DNA of 64,000 bases from an uncultured Anaerolineales bacterium (GTDB lineage: Bacteria; Chloroflexota; Anaerolineae; Anaerolineales; UBA6663), in assembly GCA_937952305.1 (NCBI GenBank), contig CALFZO010000109.1:71045-135044 (forward strand), read 5' to 3'. Below are positions 7,394 through 16,659 of this stretch, one piece after another (position 1 is the first letter of the stretch; each line of letters starts with the position of its first letter). Under the pieces are notes generated by a model. That model was not told the DNA's origin. It saw only the letters and a program-made list of their open reading frames with translations, and did not search any database. A program made the position numbers and the translations under genes.

Positions 7394-10045
7394 ATGACCT
7401 GGACCCCGGCAACTGCTCTGCTCGCGGTGTGTCTGGCTTTAAGCCTGGCGGGCGTGGCGGCGCTCCTGAGGGGGCGCCGGCGCGAGCCCGTGCCTTCGAC
7501 GCTCCTGGCCCGGTCGGCCATGTTCGAGCAGTGGCCTGAGGCTGTCTTGGCCGTGGACGGCGCTGGCCGCCTGGTGGACGTCAACCCGGCCGCGCGCCGG
7601 TGTCTGGGGCTCCCGGACGGGCTTGTCCTCGGCCAGCCCATGGAAACGGTGCTGCCGACCTGGCCGGAGTTGCGCCGCCGGGCGGACGCCGAGCGCTGGT
7701 GGCCCGTGGAGGCGGCGGCGCGCCCCCTGGAAGCCCGCCTCACCCCGTGGCTGGCGTCCGAGCGCGCGGATCCGGGCTGGTTGATCACCCTGCGGGAGGT
7801 GACCCGGTCGGAGCCGCCGCCGGGCGACGCCGGCCTGCGCCAGGTGCTCGACCTGGTGCCGCAGTTGATTTTCGCCAAGGACCAGGCCGGCCGTTACCTG
7901 CTGGTCAACCAGGCGCTGGCCGAGCTGTATGGCACCACCCCGGCCGCGCTGATCGGGCGCAGGGACACCGACTTCGCCGCTTCCCCGGCGGAGGCCGAGC
8001 GCTACCGGCGCGACGATCAGGACGTGCTCACCCAGGGCCAGCCCAAACACATCCCCGAATTGCCGGTGACGGATGCCCGCGGCCGGGTGCGCACCCTCCA
8101 GGTCCTCAAGATCCCGTTCACGTTTTCCGGCACGCCCGCGCCGGCGGTCTTGGGCGTGGCCACCGACATCACCGACCTCAAGCAGGCCGAGGCCGCTGTC
8201 CGTGAGAGCGAACTGCGCCTGCGCCGCATCATCGACCAGTTGCCGGTGGCGCTGGCCGTGACGCGGGCCGACGGCGCGTGTGAGTACATCAACCAAAAAC
8301 ACATCGAGGTGTTCGGCTACCGCCCGGACGAACTGCCGTCGCTGGAGGTCTGGTGGCGGCGCACCTGTCCGGATCCGGTCTATCAGCAGACCGTGCTGGG
8401 CGCGGCGGCGGCCATGATGGCGGCCGCCATCGACACGCAGCGCGAGAGCGGTCCGCGCGTCTTTCGCCTGATCGCCAAAGACGGGCTGGTCCGGGACGTG
8501 GAAAGCCACTACGTCCACCTGGGCGAGCGCGGCCTGTGGAGCTTCAACGATATCACGCCCCTGCAGCGGGCCGAGGCCACTGCGCGCGAGAGCGAGCGCC
8601 GCTTCCGGCTGCTGGCGGAAAACTCGCTCGACGTGATCTGGACGATGGACTTTGCCGGCCGTTTTACCTACGTCAGCCCGTCGGTGGAGCAGCTGCGGGG
8701 CTATGCGCCGGAGGAAGTCCTGGGGCAGCCGCTGGAGGCCGCCGTGGTGCCGGGCTCGCTGGCGGCGGTCATGGAGGTCTTGCAGCGCGGCGTGCGCGAA
8801 CTGATCCTGGGGGAGCGCCGTGAGCCGGCCCTGCGCGAAATCGAGCAGCCGCGCAAAGACGGCACCACCGTCTGGACCGAGGTCGTGGCTCGCGTGATGT
8901 ATGACGACGCCGGCCGCCCGGCGGGCATCCTCGGCCTTTCCCGCGATATCACGGCGCGCAAGGCGCTGGAGGCCGAAAACCGGCGGCTGTTCGAAGCCGC
9001 CCAGCGCCGCGCCATCGAGGCCGAGACCTTGCGCGAGGCCGGCGCGGTGGTGCTGGCCACGCTGGACCGGGACGAGATGATCCGGCGCATCCTGGAGCAG
9101 CTCAAGCGCGTCGTGCCCTACGACAGCGCTTCGGTGCAGCTGTTGCGCGATGGGCAGATGGAGATCGTCGGCGGCGCCGGCTTCGCCGATCCGGAGGCCG
9201 TGCTGGGGATGCGCTTTGCGCTGGAAGCCTCCACGCCAGACCTGCTGGTGGTCCAGCGGAGCAGGCCGGTGCGCTTGCACGACGCCCAGGTGGATTACCC
9301 GGTTTTCCGGGAGGCCCCTCACGATCACATCCACGGCTGGCTCGGGGTCCCCCTGGAGGCGCAAGGCCGGCTCATCGGCATGCTGGCGCTGGACAGCACA
9401 TCCGCCGGCGCGTTCACCGAGGCGCACGAGCGGCTGGCCGTCGCCTTCGCCGGCCAGGTGGCGATCGCGCTGGAAAACGCGCGGCTGTTCGCCGACGTCC
9501 AGCGGCTGGCGATCACGGACGCTCTGACCAGCGTCTACAACCGCCGCCACTTCTTCGAACTGGCGGTGCTCGAGTACACGCGGGCCTGTCGCTATCAGCA
9601 CCCCCTCGCGCTGATCATGGTCGACCTGGACCACTTCAAGTCCATCAACGATCAACACGGGCACGCGGCCGGCGACTGCGTCCTGCAAGCGGTGGCCCAG
9701 CACTGCTGCGCCACCCTGCGCAAGGCCGACTTGGTGGGCCGCTACGGCGGGGAGGAGTTCGTGATCTTGCTGCCCGAGACCACGCTGGCCAGCGCGGCCC
9801 GGGTGGCCGAACGTCTGCGCGCCCGGGTGGCCCGGACCGGCATCGAGGCCGGCACCGCCCAGCCCCTCTACGTCACCTTGAGCCTGGGCGTCGCCGAGTT
9901 GGGCGCGAATGAGTGCCAGGTGGAAGACCCCGACGGACCGCTGCGCCAATTGGTGGAACGGGCCGACCAGGCTTTGTACGCGGCCAAGCAGGCCGGGCGC
10001 AACCGCGTCTGCGTCGACGGCTCGGCGCCGCAGGCCCAGGCATAA
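7394..10045 (+). CDS. Membrane-anchored PAS/GAF sensor diguanylate cyclase
   Basis: 883 residues. An N-terminal transmembrane helix (about 6-26) is followed by four PAS-like domains (around 38-110, 148-265, 275-390 and 402-520), a GAF domain (about 541-690) and a C-terminal GGDEF domain. The catalytic motif G-G-E-E-F is intact at 785-789, and the inhibitory I-site R-K-A-D is at 776-779, five residues before it. The protein should make cyclic di-GMP from GTP under control of small-molecule or redox signals sensed by the PAS/GAF units, with product inhibition. ATG at 7394 is preferred over a TTG nine codons upstream. Confidence 0.93.
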   Translation: MTWTPATALLAVCLALSLAGVAALLRGRRREPVPSTLLARSAMFEQWPEAVLAVDGAGRLVDVNPAARRCLGLPDGLVLGQPMETVLPTWPELRRRADAERWWPVEAAARPLEARLTPWLASERADPGWLITLREVTRSEPPPGDAGLRQVLDLVPQLIFAKDQAGRYLLVNQALAELYGTTPAALIGRRDTDFAASPAEAERYRRDDQDVLTQGQPKHIPELPVTDARGRVRTLQVLKIPFTFSGTPAPAVLGVATDITDLKQAEAAVRESELRLRRIIDQLPVALAVTRADGACEYINQKHIEVFGYRPDELPSLEVWWRRTCPDPVYQQTVLGAAAAMMAAAIDTQRESGPRVFRLIAKDGLVRDVESHYVHLGERGLWSFNDITPLQRAEATARESERRFRLLAENSLDVIWTMDFAGRFTYVSPSVEQLRGYAPEEVLGQPLEAAVVPGSLAAVMEVLQRGVRELILGERREPALREIEQPRKDGTTVWTEVVARVMYDDAGRPAGILGLSRDITARKALEAENRRLFEAAQRRAIEAETLREAGAVVLATLDRDEMIRRILEQLKRVVPYDSASVQLLRDGQMEIVGGAGFADPEAVLGMRFALEASTPDLLVVQRSRPVRLHDAQVDYPVFREAPHDHIHGWLGVPLEAQGRLIGMLALDSTSAGAFTEAHERLAVAFAGQVAIALENARLFADVQRLAITDALTSVYNRRHFFELAVLEYTRACRYQHPLALIMVDLDHFKSINDQHGHAAGDCVLQAVAQHCCATLRKADLVGRYGGEEFVILLPETTLASAARVAERLRARVARTGIEAGTAQPLYVTLSLGVAELGANECQVEDPDGPLRQLVERADQALYAAKQAGRNRVCVDGSAPQAQA

Positions 10046-10179
10046 GCCGGACCGGCGGTTGAAGCGCCACGTTGGACGGCCTCACCTGCAAGCAGTGAAT
10101 TCAACACAAGACAAGTCATCTGCGTTTCGTGATTCGCAAGGTTTAGTGCAGAAGCGAATAGCCCAACAATAAGCGGCTC

Positions 10180-12036
10180 ATGCCAACCCAAACTAGATTC
10201 GCACGAGTATTTTCAACCCCACGCCTGTTTTTGCGCGCCATTGCTGTGCCCTGGCAGGCTCATCGGACATTCGCTCTCCTGACCTGGGCGCTGCTCCTGT
10301 TTAATGCCTTCATGGCTCCGCTCCAGGTTTGGATCACCAAGCTGGTGATCGACGGTATTACCACAGCCACAGGGCAAGGGGTCGCTTTTGCCGACAACCC
10401 GGCGCTCTGGCAAAGTTTGTTGCTGCCTCTGGCGCTGTCCATTGGTATCTGGATGGCGGGTCAGATCACCGGGGAACTCGATCAGGATGTGCGAGATCTC
10501 TTGGCTACGCACGTAGATAATTACATCATGCGCAGACTGTTTAGCAAAGCGGCTACGTTGGACATAGCTTTCTACGAGAGTCCGGCCTTCTACGATCAAT
10601 TCACGCTAGCGAAGAGCGAGGCTTATCGGGTTACGAATTTTTCTTATCAGTTCACCACCATTATTCAAAGCGCTGTCACGGTGATTGCTTTGTTTGCTCT
10701 GCTGGGACAAATCAATCTTTGGATTCCCGTGGTCCTGTTCCTGACGGCGCTGCCGCAGCTGTTCGGGAAGACTTATTTCACCCGTCAGAAAGCCGGCCTA
10801 TACATGCGGGATGTTCCTGAGCAGCGCTTGAAAAACTATCTCGCCTGGATGATGGCAGAACGCGATTCGGCGAAGGAAATCCGGCTGTTCCAGATTCATG
10901 ATTACCTCATTGAGCGTATGCACCTGGCCAACCGAAAATACCTTGCCAGCATCACCAAAGTGGTGGTTGAACAGGAGAAATCACTACTGCTGCTCACGTT
11001 GATTATGGCGGCGGGCATTGCCTTTATTTGGGTCTATGCTGGCGTACAGGCGCTCGCTGGCCTCATCAGCCTGGGGAGCGTGGCGCTCATCTTTCAGGCG
11101 GTCGAGCGTAGCCGCGACAACCTGTTCTCGATTAGCCATTGGGGCGGATTTATTGTCGAAAACTCCATCTATCTCCAAACCCTGTTTGCGTTTTTGGATC
11201 TATCCCCAGATGCGGTGGGGGGTGCGCTGGCGCGTTCCCCGGAGGCCGCTGGAGTATCGGCTGATCTGAACGGAGCGATCCGGTTCGATCAAGTCTCCTT
11301 TCGCTATCCGGGGAGCACTCAAGCTGTGTTGAACGATATCTCATTCGTTATTCAACCCGGCGAAACGGTGGCGCTGGTCGGCGAAAACGGGTCTGGAAAG
11401 ACAACCCTGATAAAACTTCTCACCCGACTCTATGACCCTACCGAGGGCATAATCACTATCGCCGGGCGTGATCTGCGCCAGGTGGATCCGCAGCTTTATT
11501 ACCAGCAAATGGGCGTCATCTTTCAGGATTTTCGCCATTACGAATTGACCGTCAAAGAGAATATTGGTTTTGGCAACCTGGCCGAACTCGAAAACATGGC
11601 GCGTATTCGGCAGGCGGCAGAAATGGGCGGCGCGGCAGAACTAATCGAAGCGATGCCTCGCCAATATGAAACCATGCTGGGTCGCCTTTTTCATGAAGAC
11701 AGCCAAGACCTTTCCGGCGGTGAATGGCAGAGAATTGCGCTGGCGCGCGCCTTCATGCGCGATGTTCCCCTGCTGATCCTGGATGAGCCCACTGCCGCCT
11801 TGGATGTTTTTGCCGAAAACGCCGTCTACAATCGTTTTGCCGAACTGACACAAGGCCGCACGGCCATTTTTGTTACCCATCGGCTGTCGTCTGTGCGTCT
11901 GGCGCAGAAAATACTGGTGTTGAAAGAAGGCTGTTTGATCGAGACGGGCAATCACAACGAATTGATGGCACAGGCCGGTGAATACGCCCGCATGTTTAAT
12001 CTCCAAGCGGAACGGTATCAATCAAACGCCGCCTGA
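10180..12036 (+). CDS. ABC exporter, fused permease and ATPase
   Basis: 618 residues: an N-terminal membrane domain with about six helices (1-320) and a C-terminal nucleotide-binding domain. Walker A G-E-N-G-S-G-K-T-T is near 400-408, signature L-S-G-G-E-W-Q near 511, Walker B L-L-I-L-D-E-P-T near 530, and an H-loop in F-V-T-H-R. It belongs to the multidrug/peptide/lipid half-transporter type and should work as a homodimer or with a partner encoded elsewhere. Base composition and codon use are visibly more AT-rich than in the genes on both sides, and the flanking gaps (10046-10179, 12037-12122) are AT-rich too, which suggests acquisition by transfer. No partner gene adjoins it. Confidence 0.93.
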   Translation: MPTQTRFARVFSTPRLFLRAIAVPWQAHRTFALLTWALLLFNAFMAPLQVWITKLVIDGITTATGQGVAFADNPALWQSLLLPLALSIGIWMAGQITGELDQDVRDLLATHVDNYIMRRLFSKAATLDIAFYESPAFYDQFTLAKSEAYRVTNFSYQFTTIIQSAVTVIALFALLGQINLWIPVVLFLTALPQLFGKTYFTRQKAGLYMRDVPEQRLKNYLAWMMAERDSAKEIRLFQIHDYLIERMHLANRKYLASITKVVVEQEKSLLLLTLIMAAGIAFIWVYAGVQALAGLISLGSVALIFQAVERSRDNLFSISHWGGFIVENSIYLQTLFAFLDLSPDAVGGALARSPEAAGVSADLNGAIRFDQVSFRYPGSTQAVLNDISFVIQPGETVALVGENGSGKTTLIKLLTRLYDPTEGIITIAGRDLRQVDPQLYYQQMGVIFQDFRHYELTVKENIGFGNLAELENMARIRQAAEMGGAAELIEAMPRQYETMLGRLFHEDSQDLSGGEWQRIALARAFMRDVPLLILDEPTAALDVFAENAVYNRFAELTQGRTAIFVTHRLSSVRLAQKILVLKEGCLIETGNHNELMAQAGEYARMFNLQAERYQSNAA

Positions 12037-12122
12037 TGCTGTTTTAATGCCCACTTGACAGGAAAGGCAGTTAGAACGAGAACAAGGAAAAGTATAGGCC
12101 GCCTGAGCACGCCAGGCCGCGG

Positions 12123-13406
12123 ATGCGCTTCGCTTTGCTCCGCGCACCGCTGATGGCGATTGATGGGGCGATGCTTAACACCGCAACCTTTCCCGAGTAT
12201 CTGCGCTCACTGCACCTGACCGGCCCCGTCACCACCCACGCCGGGGTCATGGTCGCCGGCCCGCCGCCGCGTGTGGCGGAGTTGGGACTGCGCCTCGGCC
12301 TCGGCCCGGCCTTCCTGAACACGCCGCAGACACGCTCGATCCTGGCCAACCTGGACCTCGACCCGGCCCTGATGGGCGTGGTGGCGCCCCGCCTGCGCTC
12401 GCTGGCGCTGTGGCGCACGGTCTGGGAGGACGCGGCGGCGCCGTACCTGAAGGCCGCCGACAAGACCCAGGCCGAAGGCGACTCGGCCGGCGCCGCGCGC
12501 GCCATCCGCACCGCCTTGACCCTGCTCAACCTGGCCTACGGCGGCGACGGCCACTACTTCCACACGCCCATGGTTGAGCGCCGCCGCATCCTGCCGGTGC
12601 AGCAGCGCCTGCACGCGCGGCTGCGCGCGGTCACCGGCGACCGCGTGGAGCGGCTGGTCGTGCCGCATGCCCGCGGTGTCACGCACGGCCTGTTGCATCT
12701 GCCGTCCGGCGCCGCCGGGCGCGTGCCGGCCGTGCTCGGCATCCATCAGTTGTCCGGGAACAAGGACGATTTTGACGTCACGCTGGCGCCGTTCCGCGCC
12801 GCCGGCTTGGCCACGTTCTGTGTGGACCTGCCCGCTCACGGCGAGAACTTCGAGGGGCCGCGCCTGCAGCCCGACGACGAGCAGGCGGCCTGGGCGGCCC
12901 TGCAGGTGCTGGCCGGGCGCCCGGAGGTGGACCCGGAGCGGCTGGCCGTGCTCGGCGGCAGCCTGGGCGCCTTCCTGGCCCTGCGCACGGCGGCCCGGGC
13001 GGGCGGCGCCGATGGAGGCGCGGTTCGGTTGCGGGCCTGCGTGGCCTACGCGTCACCGTTTGATATCGGCTACGGCATCCGCTTTGCCGTGCGCGGGATC
13101 CGCGAGAACTTTGCCTGGATGGTGGGGGCGCGCACGCCGCGCGAACTGCTGGAGCGCGCGGAGCCCTTCCATCTGCGCCAAGGGCTGGACCAGATCACGT
13201 GCCCGGTGCTGGTGGTGCACGGCACGCAGGACCACATCTGCGATTTCACCGCGAGCTATGAGGTCGCGCGCCGCGTGCGGGCGCCGCTGGCCGTCCACCC
13301 CCTCGTCGGCGCCGACCATGAGGTCGCCATGCCGTACGCCCCGCACCTGGCCGCGCCGGGCATCGCCTGGCTGCAGCAGCATCTGGCCGCCGCCCCGCCG
13401 GCCTAG
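12123..13406 (+). CDS. Alpha/beta hydrolase family protein
   Basis: 427 residues. The C-terminal 260 form an alpha/beta hydrolase: nucleophile elbow G-G-S-L-G near residues 279-283, an Asp in H-G-T-Q-D near 365 and the catalytic His in G-A-D-H near 396. The N-terminal 160 residues have no recognised motif and may form a lid or cap. The substrate is probably an ester. The start is uncertain: ATG at 12123 has no clear ribosome site, and ATGs at 12153 and 12171 are alternatives. GC content returns to the local norm here, in contrast to the preceding ABC gene. Confidence 0.8.
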   Translation: MRFALLRAPLMAIDGAMLNTATFPEYLRSLHLTGPVTTHAGVMVAGPPPRVAELGLRLGLGPAFLNTPQTRSILANLDLDPALMGVVAPRLRSLALWRTVWEDAAAPYLKAADKTQAEGDSAGAARAIRTALTLLNLAYGGDGHYFHTPMVERRRILPVQQRLHARLRAVTGDRVERLVVPHARGVTHGLLHLPSGAAGRVPAVLGIHQLSGNKDDFDVTLAPFRAAGLATFCVDLPAHGENFEGPRLQPDDEQAAWAALQVLAGRPEVDPERLAVLGGSLGAFLALRTAARAGGADGGAVRLRACVAYASPFDIGYGIRFAVRGIRENFAWMVGARTPRELLERAEPFHLRQGLDQITCPVLVVHGTQDHICDFTASYEVARRVRAPLAVHPLVGADHEVAMPYAPHLAAPGIAWLQQHLAAAPPA

Positions 13407-13411
13407 GCGCG

Positions 13412-13768
13412 CTACCCGCGCGGCAACTGCAGCAGACCGAAGCCGAACAAGGCGCCGATCAGCAGCGCCCAGACCGCGTACGCCGCGCCGATCGCCGGCA
13501 GAATCCCCCAGCCGGCGCGCACAGCCAGGAACACCACGCCGAGCCAGATAAACGCCGGGATCAGGCTGAACATCAGCGAGCGCGTGAAATCGGCCAGGAC
13601 CGCCGGGCTGCTGTCTGCGCCGCTGGCCGCCACCCATAAAGCCAGCGGGATGTTGATGGGCATCGTCGCCAGCACGGCCGCCAGAGTCCGCGAGCGCTCG
13701 CGCAGCGCCGCCACGGCCAGGATGATGGCGATCGAGGTCAGGACGGGAAAGACTTTTTGAAACGTCAT
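13412..13768 (-). CDS. Small integral membrane protein, unknown
   Basis: 118 residues with four predicted hydrophobic helices: after a short N-terminal stretch (6-22), around 30-50, 65-84 and 88-114. Arg residues lie between the first two helices. It resembles small DUF-type membrane proteins but no named motif is visible. ATG overlaps the stop of the aldose epimerase gene (ATGA), so it is translated after that gene. Confidence 0.7.
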   Translation of the reverse strand: MTFQKVFPVLTSIAIILAVAALRERSRTLAAVLATMPINIPLALWVAASGADSSPAVLADFTRSLMFSLIPAFIWLGVVFLAVRAGWGILPAIGAAYAVWALLIGALFGFGLLQLPRG

Positions 13769-14682
13769 GCCCGGCCCGTGACGGTGACCGCCAGCGTCCA
13801 GCGGGCCGCCGCCGACCCGCCCGGCGCCAGCACCAGGGTCCCGGACCCGGCCAGCCCGGCCGCGTGCAGATTGAAGCCGTTGCTGGCGTTGGTGACCGGC
13901 TCCACGGCGAAGAAGGCCTCGCCCGCCGGCGCGAACAGCACCAGATGCCGCAACGGGGCGGCGGCGGTGAGCGTAGCGGTGACGCCGGATCCGGGCCAGC
14001 GCAGGGTGGCGCGGCCGTCCCAGTCCGCAAAGCAGTGATTGAGGGCCTTGTCGGCCAGGGGCCGCTCGTGCGCGAAGTCCAGCTCGGGCGGCACGGCGCC
14101 GGCCGGCGCGGTGGGGATGAGGCCCGCGTACACGCCGCCGCAGCGCGCCGCCAATGTCACCGACTCGGCCGGATCGGCCAGCGTCCGTTGGAAGTAGGGG
14201 TGGAAGCCGAACCCGGCCGGCATGGCTTCCTCGCCGACGTTGGTCAGGCGGAAGTCCGTATGGAACTCCCCGGCCTGCAGCGCATAGCGAATCTCGGCCG
14301 TGAACGGGAACGGGTAGTTGAAGTCGGCGAAGTCGCGCGTATCGAGCGCGAGGGTGGCGCTTTCACCGTCGCTGGCGCGCAGCTGCCAGGGCCGGCGGCG
14401 CACGTCGCCGTGTTGAGTATGGCCTTCGGGCGTGTTCGGGCGCAGCTGGAAGTCCCGGCCAGCGAAGGTGAAACGCCCGGCCGGAATACGGTTGGAGAAG
14501 GGCGCCAGCGTGAAGCTGGCCAACCGCGACACGTTGCCGTCCGCCACGGCCTCCGGCGGGGTGGGGCGCAGCAGCGGGAACCAGCCGCCCGCCAGGCGCA
14601 CCAACCCGTCGACGAGGCTGGCCCCGTGTTCGGGCGTGATCTCGATCCGCAGCCGGTCGTTGGCAAGGGTGAGCAGTGGCAT
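13765..14682 (-). CDS. Aldose 1-epimerase family protein
   Basis: 305 residues with the galactose mutarotase fold signatures: an early E-H-G-A-S segment, N-R-I-P-A-G-R-F near 65-72, H-G-D-V near 92 (substrate-binding His), the catalytic His region G-F-H-P-Y-F-Q near 155, and an Asp/Glu-bearing F-A-V-E-P-V-T-N-A-S-N-G-F-N near 270. Likely interconverts anomers of a hexose or acts on hexose-6-phosphate in the cytoplasm. It is 7 bp downstream of the MoeA-like gene and overlaps the next membrane protein gene. Confidence 0.88.
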   Translation of the reverse strand: MPLLTLANDRLRIEITPEHGASLVDGLVRLAGGWFPLLRPTPPEAVADGNVSRLASFTLAPFSNRIPAGRFTFAGRDFQLRPNTPEGHTQHGDVRRRPWQLRASDGESATLALDTRDFADFNYPFPFTAEIRYALQAGEFHTDFRLTNVGEEAMPAGFGFHPYFQRTLADPAESVTLAARCGGVYAGLIPTAPAGAVPPELDFAHERPLADKALNHCFADWDGRATLRWPGSGVTATLTAAAPLRHLVLFAPAGEAFFAVEPVTNASNGFNLHAAGLAGSGTLVLAPGGSAAARWTLAVTVTGRA

Positions 14683-14688
14683 CGGCGT

Positions 14689-16659
14689 CTACGTGTGCGC
14701 GACGATTTCGCCCATGTGGCGCACGTCGTAGCCGGGCAGGGCCGCCACCTGTTCGCGGAAGCGGGCGTCCTGCAGGCAGTCCAGCAGCGGCTGGAGCAGG
14801 GCGCTCTCATAGAACTGGCGCGGGATCACCAGATCGTAGCGCTCCTTGAACAGCGGCACGAAGTCGAGTTCCAGGGCGCGGGCAGCGGCGGCGATGCCCA
14901 GCCCGCAGTCGGCGGCGCCGGCGGCGACGGCGGCCGCCACGGCCAGGTGCGTGAACTCCTCGAACTCGTAGCCGCGCACGTCTTCCGGTTTGAGCGCCAG
15001 CTTGCCGATTTCGTAATCCAGCAGCACGCGGGTGCCAGCGCCGCGCTGGCGGTTGACGAAGCGCACGTCCGGCCGGGCGAGGTCGGCCAGGGTGCGGATC
15101 TGCTTGGGGTTGCGGCGCGGCACAAGCAGGCCTTGTTCGCGGCCCACCAGCGTCAGCAGGATCACGGGCGTGTCCGGCAGGTAGCGCGGCAGATAGCTGA
15201 CGTTGTACTCGCCGGTTTCGGGGTCAAGCAGGTGGCTGCCGGCCAGGTGGGCCTCGCCGCGGCGCAGCGCCACCAGGCCGCCCTGGCTGCCGACGTTGGC
15301 CGACGACAGCCCGGCGCCGCGCTCGGCCAGGAATTGGGCCAGCAGGTCCAGCGTGAGGTCGTGCGAGCCGATGTGGACGATGGTGCGCGCAATCTCGTCC
15401 GGGTGACGATACAGCCGCACCGTCACCGGATCGCCGGCGTTCAGGCCCTCGCTGTGGCGCGGGATCAGCACCAGCCCGTCGGCGCGCACCAGCGACGTGA
15501 TCACGCCGGCGCCGCGCGCGAGCGGCGTGGCCACCACGCGGTCACCCACCCGGCCGACCGTGACGCGCATGTACTCGTCGTCGCCCATCGGCGAGAGGAC
15601 TTTGCGCGTCAGCACGGCCGGCAGTGTCGGCGGCTGGCTGGGGGATTGGCCGCGCCAGCGGGCGAGCAGCGGCTCGACGAAGATCTCGCCGGTCAGGGCC
15701 GCGGACACCGGGTAGCCGGGGATGCCGATGATGGGCGTGGCGCGTCCGGCGCGGTCGAGGACGCCCAGGATTACGGGATGGCCCGGGCGGACGGCGATGC
15801 CGTGCACCAGCAAAGTGCCCAGGGCCGCCACCACTTGCGCCGAGAAGTCCTCGGACCCGGCCGAGGAACCGGCGTTTAGCAGGATCAGGTCATGGGTGCT
15901 GGCGGCCGTGGCGACCGTGGCCTTGATGCGGTCCAGGTCGTCCGGGACGATCGGGAAGCGGGTGGCCACGCCGCCCCATTGCTGGACCTGGGCCGCCAGG
16001 ACGAGCGAGTTGTACTCGATGATGTCGCCGGCGCGGACCGGCGTGCCGATGGAGACCAGTTCGGTGCCGGTGGGGATCACGGCCACGCGCGGCTGACGGT
16101 AGACGTAGACGCTGGTGTGGCCGCAGCCGGCCAGGGCGCCGAGGTCGACCGGGCGCAGACTGTGGTTGGCCGGCAGGACCAGTTCGGTGGCGACCATGTC
16201 CTCGCCCAGCAGGCGGATGTGCTGGCGCGGGGCCACGCTGGCGCGGATCTCGATGGCGGCGGCGGCGGCCCGCTCGTCGCACGGCTGCTGGCGCTCGTCC
16301 AGCAGTTGCGCCTGTTCGATGGGGACAACGGCGTCGGCCCAGGCCGGCACGGGGTCGCCGGTGTCCACGTACTTGGCCGGCCCCAGCGGGCCGAGGGCGA
16401 GCTGGACGGGCGCGTTGTCGGCGGCGGCTGCTGTTTCGGCGGCGCGGATGGCGAAGCCATCCATGGCCGAGGCGTGGTAGTGCGGGGCCGAGAGCTTGGC
16501 CCACATCGGCGCCGCGGTCACGCGCCCCAGGGCGCGGTCCAGGGGCACGTCTTCGCCGTCCAGCGGTCCCCAACGTCCGGCCGCCTCCAGCGCCTTGGAC
16601 AGGCGCGCCCAGGCCTCAGACAAAGCGATGTCGTCGAGATAAATCTTCTGACCGGTCAT
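14689..16659 (-). CDS. MoeA-type molybdopterin molybdenumtransferase fused to a substrate-binding domain
   Basis: 656 residues in two parts. Residues 1 to about 420 are MoeA: the early D-R-A-L-G-R-V, the S-A-M-D-G-F-A segment, the V-A-V-I-P-T-G-T-E-L block and the L-N-A-G-S-S-A-G-S-E-D-F segment of the molybdopterin-binding domain, where canonical MoeA has a G-G-(V/T)-S-x-G type motif. From about 425 a periplasmic-binding-protein (PBP/LysR effector-type) domain follows, with G-S-H-D-L-T-L-D, N-R-Q-R-G-A-G-T-R and a C-terminal D-C-G-L-G-I-A-A. The second domain is known in archaeal and some bacterial MoeA proteins and resembles the anion-binding part of ModA-like regulators, so molybdate or tungstate sensing is plausible. 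ATG at 16659 overlaps the upstream SDR stop. Confidence 0.9.
   Translation of the reverse strand: MTGQKIYLDDIALSEAWARLSKALEAAGRWGPLDGEDVPLDRALGRVTAAPMWAKLSAPHYHASAMDGFAIRAAETAAAADNAPVQLALGPLGPAKYVDTGDPVPAWADAVVPIEQAQLLDERQQPCDERAAAAAIEIRASVAPRQHIRLLGEDMVATELVLPANHSLRPVDLGALAGCGHTSVYVYRQPRVAVIPTGTELVSIGTPVRAGDIIEYNSLVLAAQVQQWGGVATRFPIVPDDLDRIKATVATAASTHDLILLNAGSSAGSEDFSAQVVAALGTLLVHGIAVRPGHPVILGVLDRAGRATPIIGIPGYPVSAALTGEIFVEPLLARWRGQSPSQPPTLPAVLTRKVLSPMGDDEYMRVTVGRVGDRVVATPLARGAGVITSLVRADGLVLIPRHSEGLNAGDPVTVRLYRHPDEIARTIVHIGSHDLTLDLLAQFLAERGAGLSSANVGSQGGLVALRRGEAHLAGSHLLDPETGEYNVSYLPRYLPDTPVILLTLVGREQGLLVPRRNPKQIRTLADLARPDVRFVNRQRGAGTRVLLDYEIGKLALKPEDVRGYEFEEFTHLAVAAAVAAGAADCGLGIAAAARALELDFVPLFKERYDLVIPRQFYESALLQPLLDCLQDARFREQVAALPGYDVRHMGEIVAHT

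Noticed and set aside
12123..12170. Choosing a later start for the alpha/beta hydrolase
   Set aside because: None of the three candidate ATGs has a better ribosome site, so the longest was kept with the uncertainty stated.
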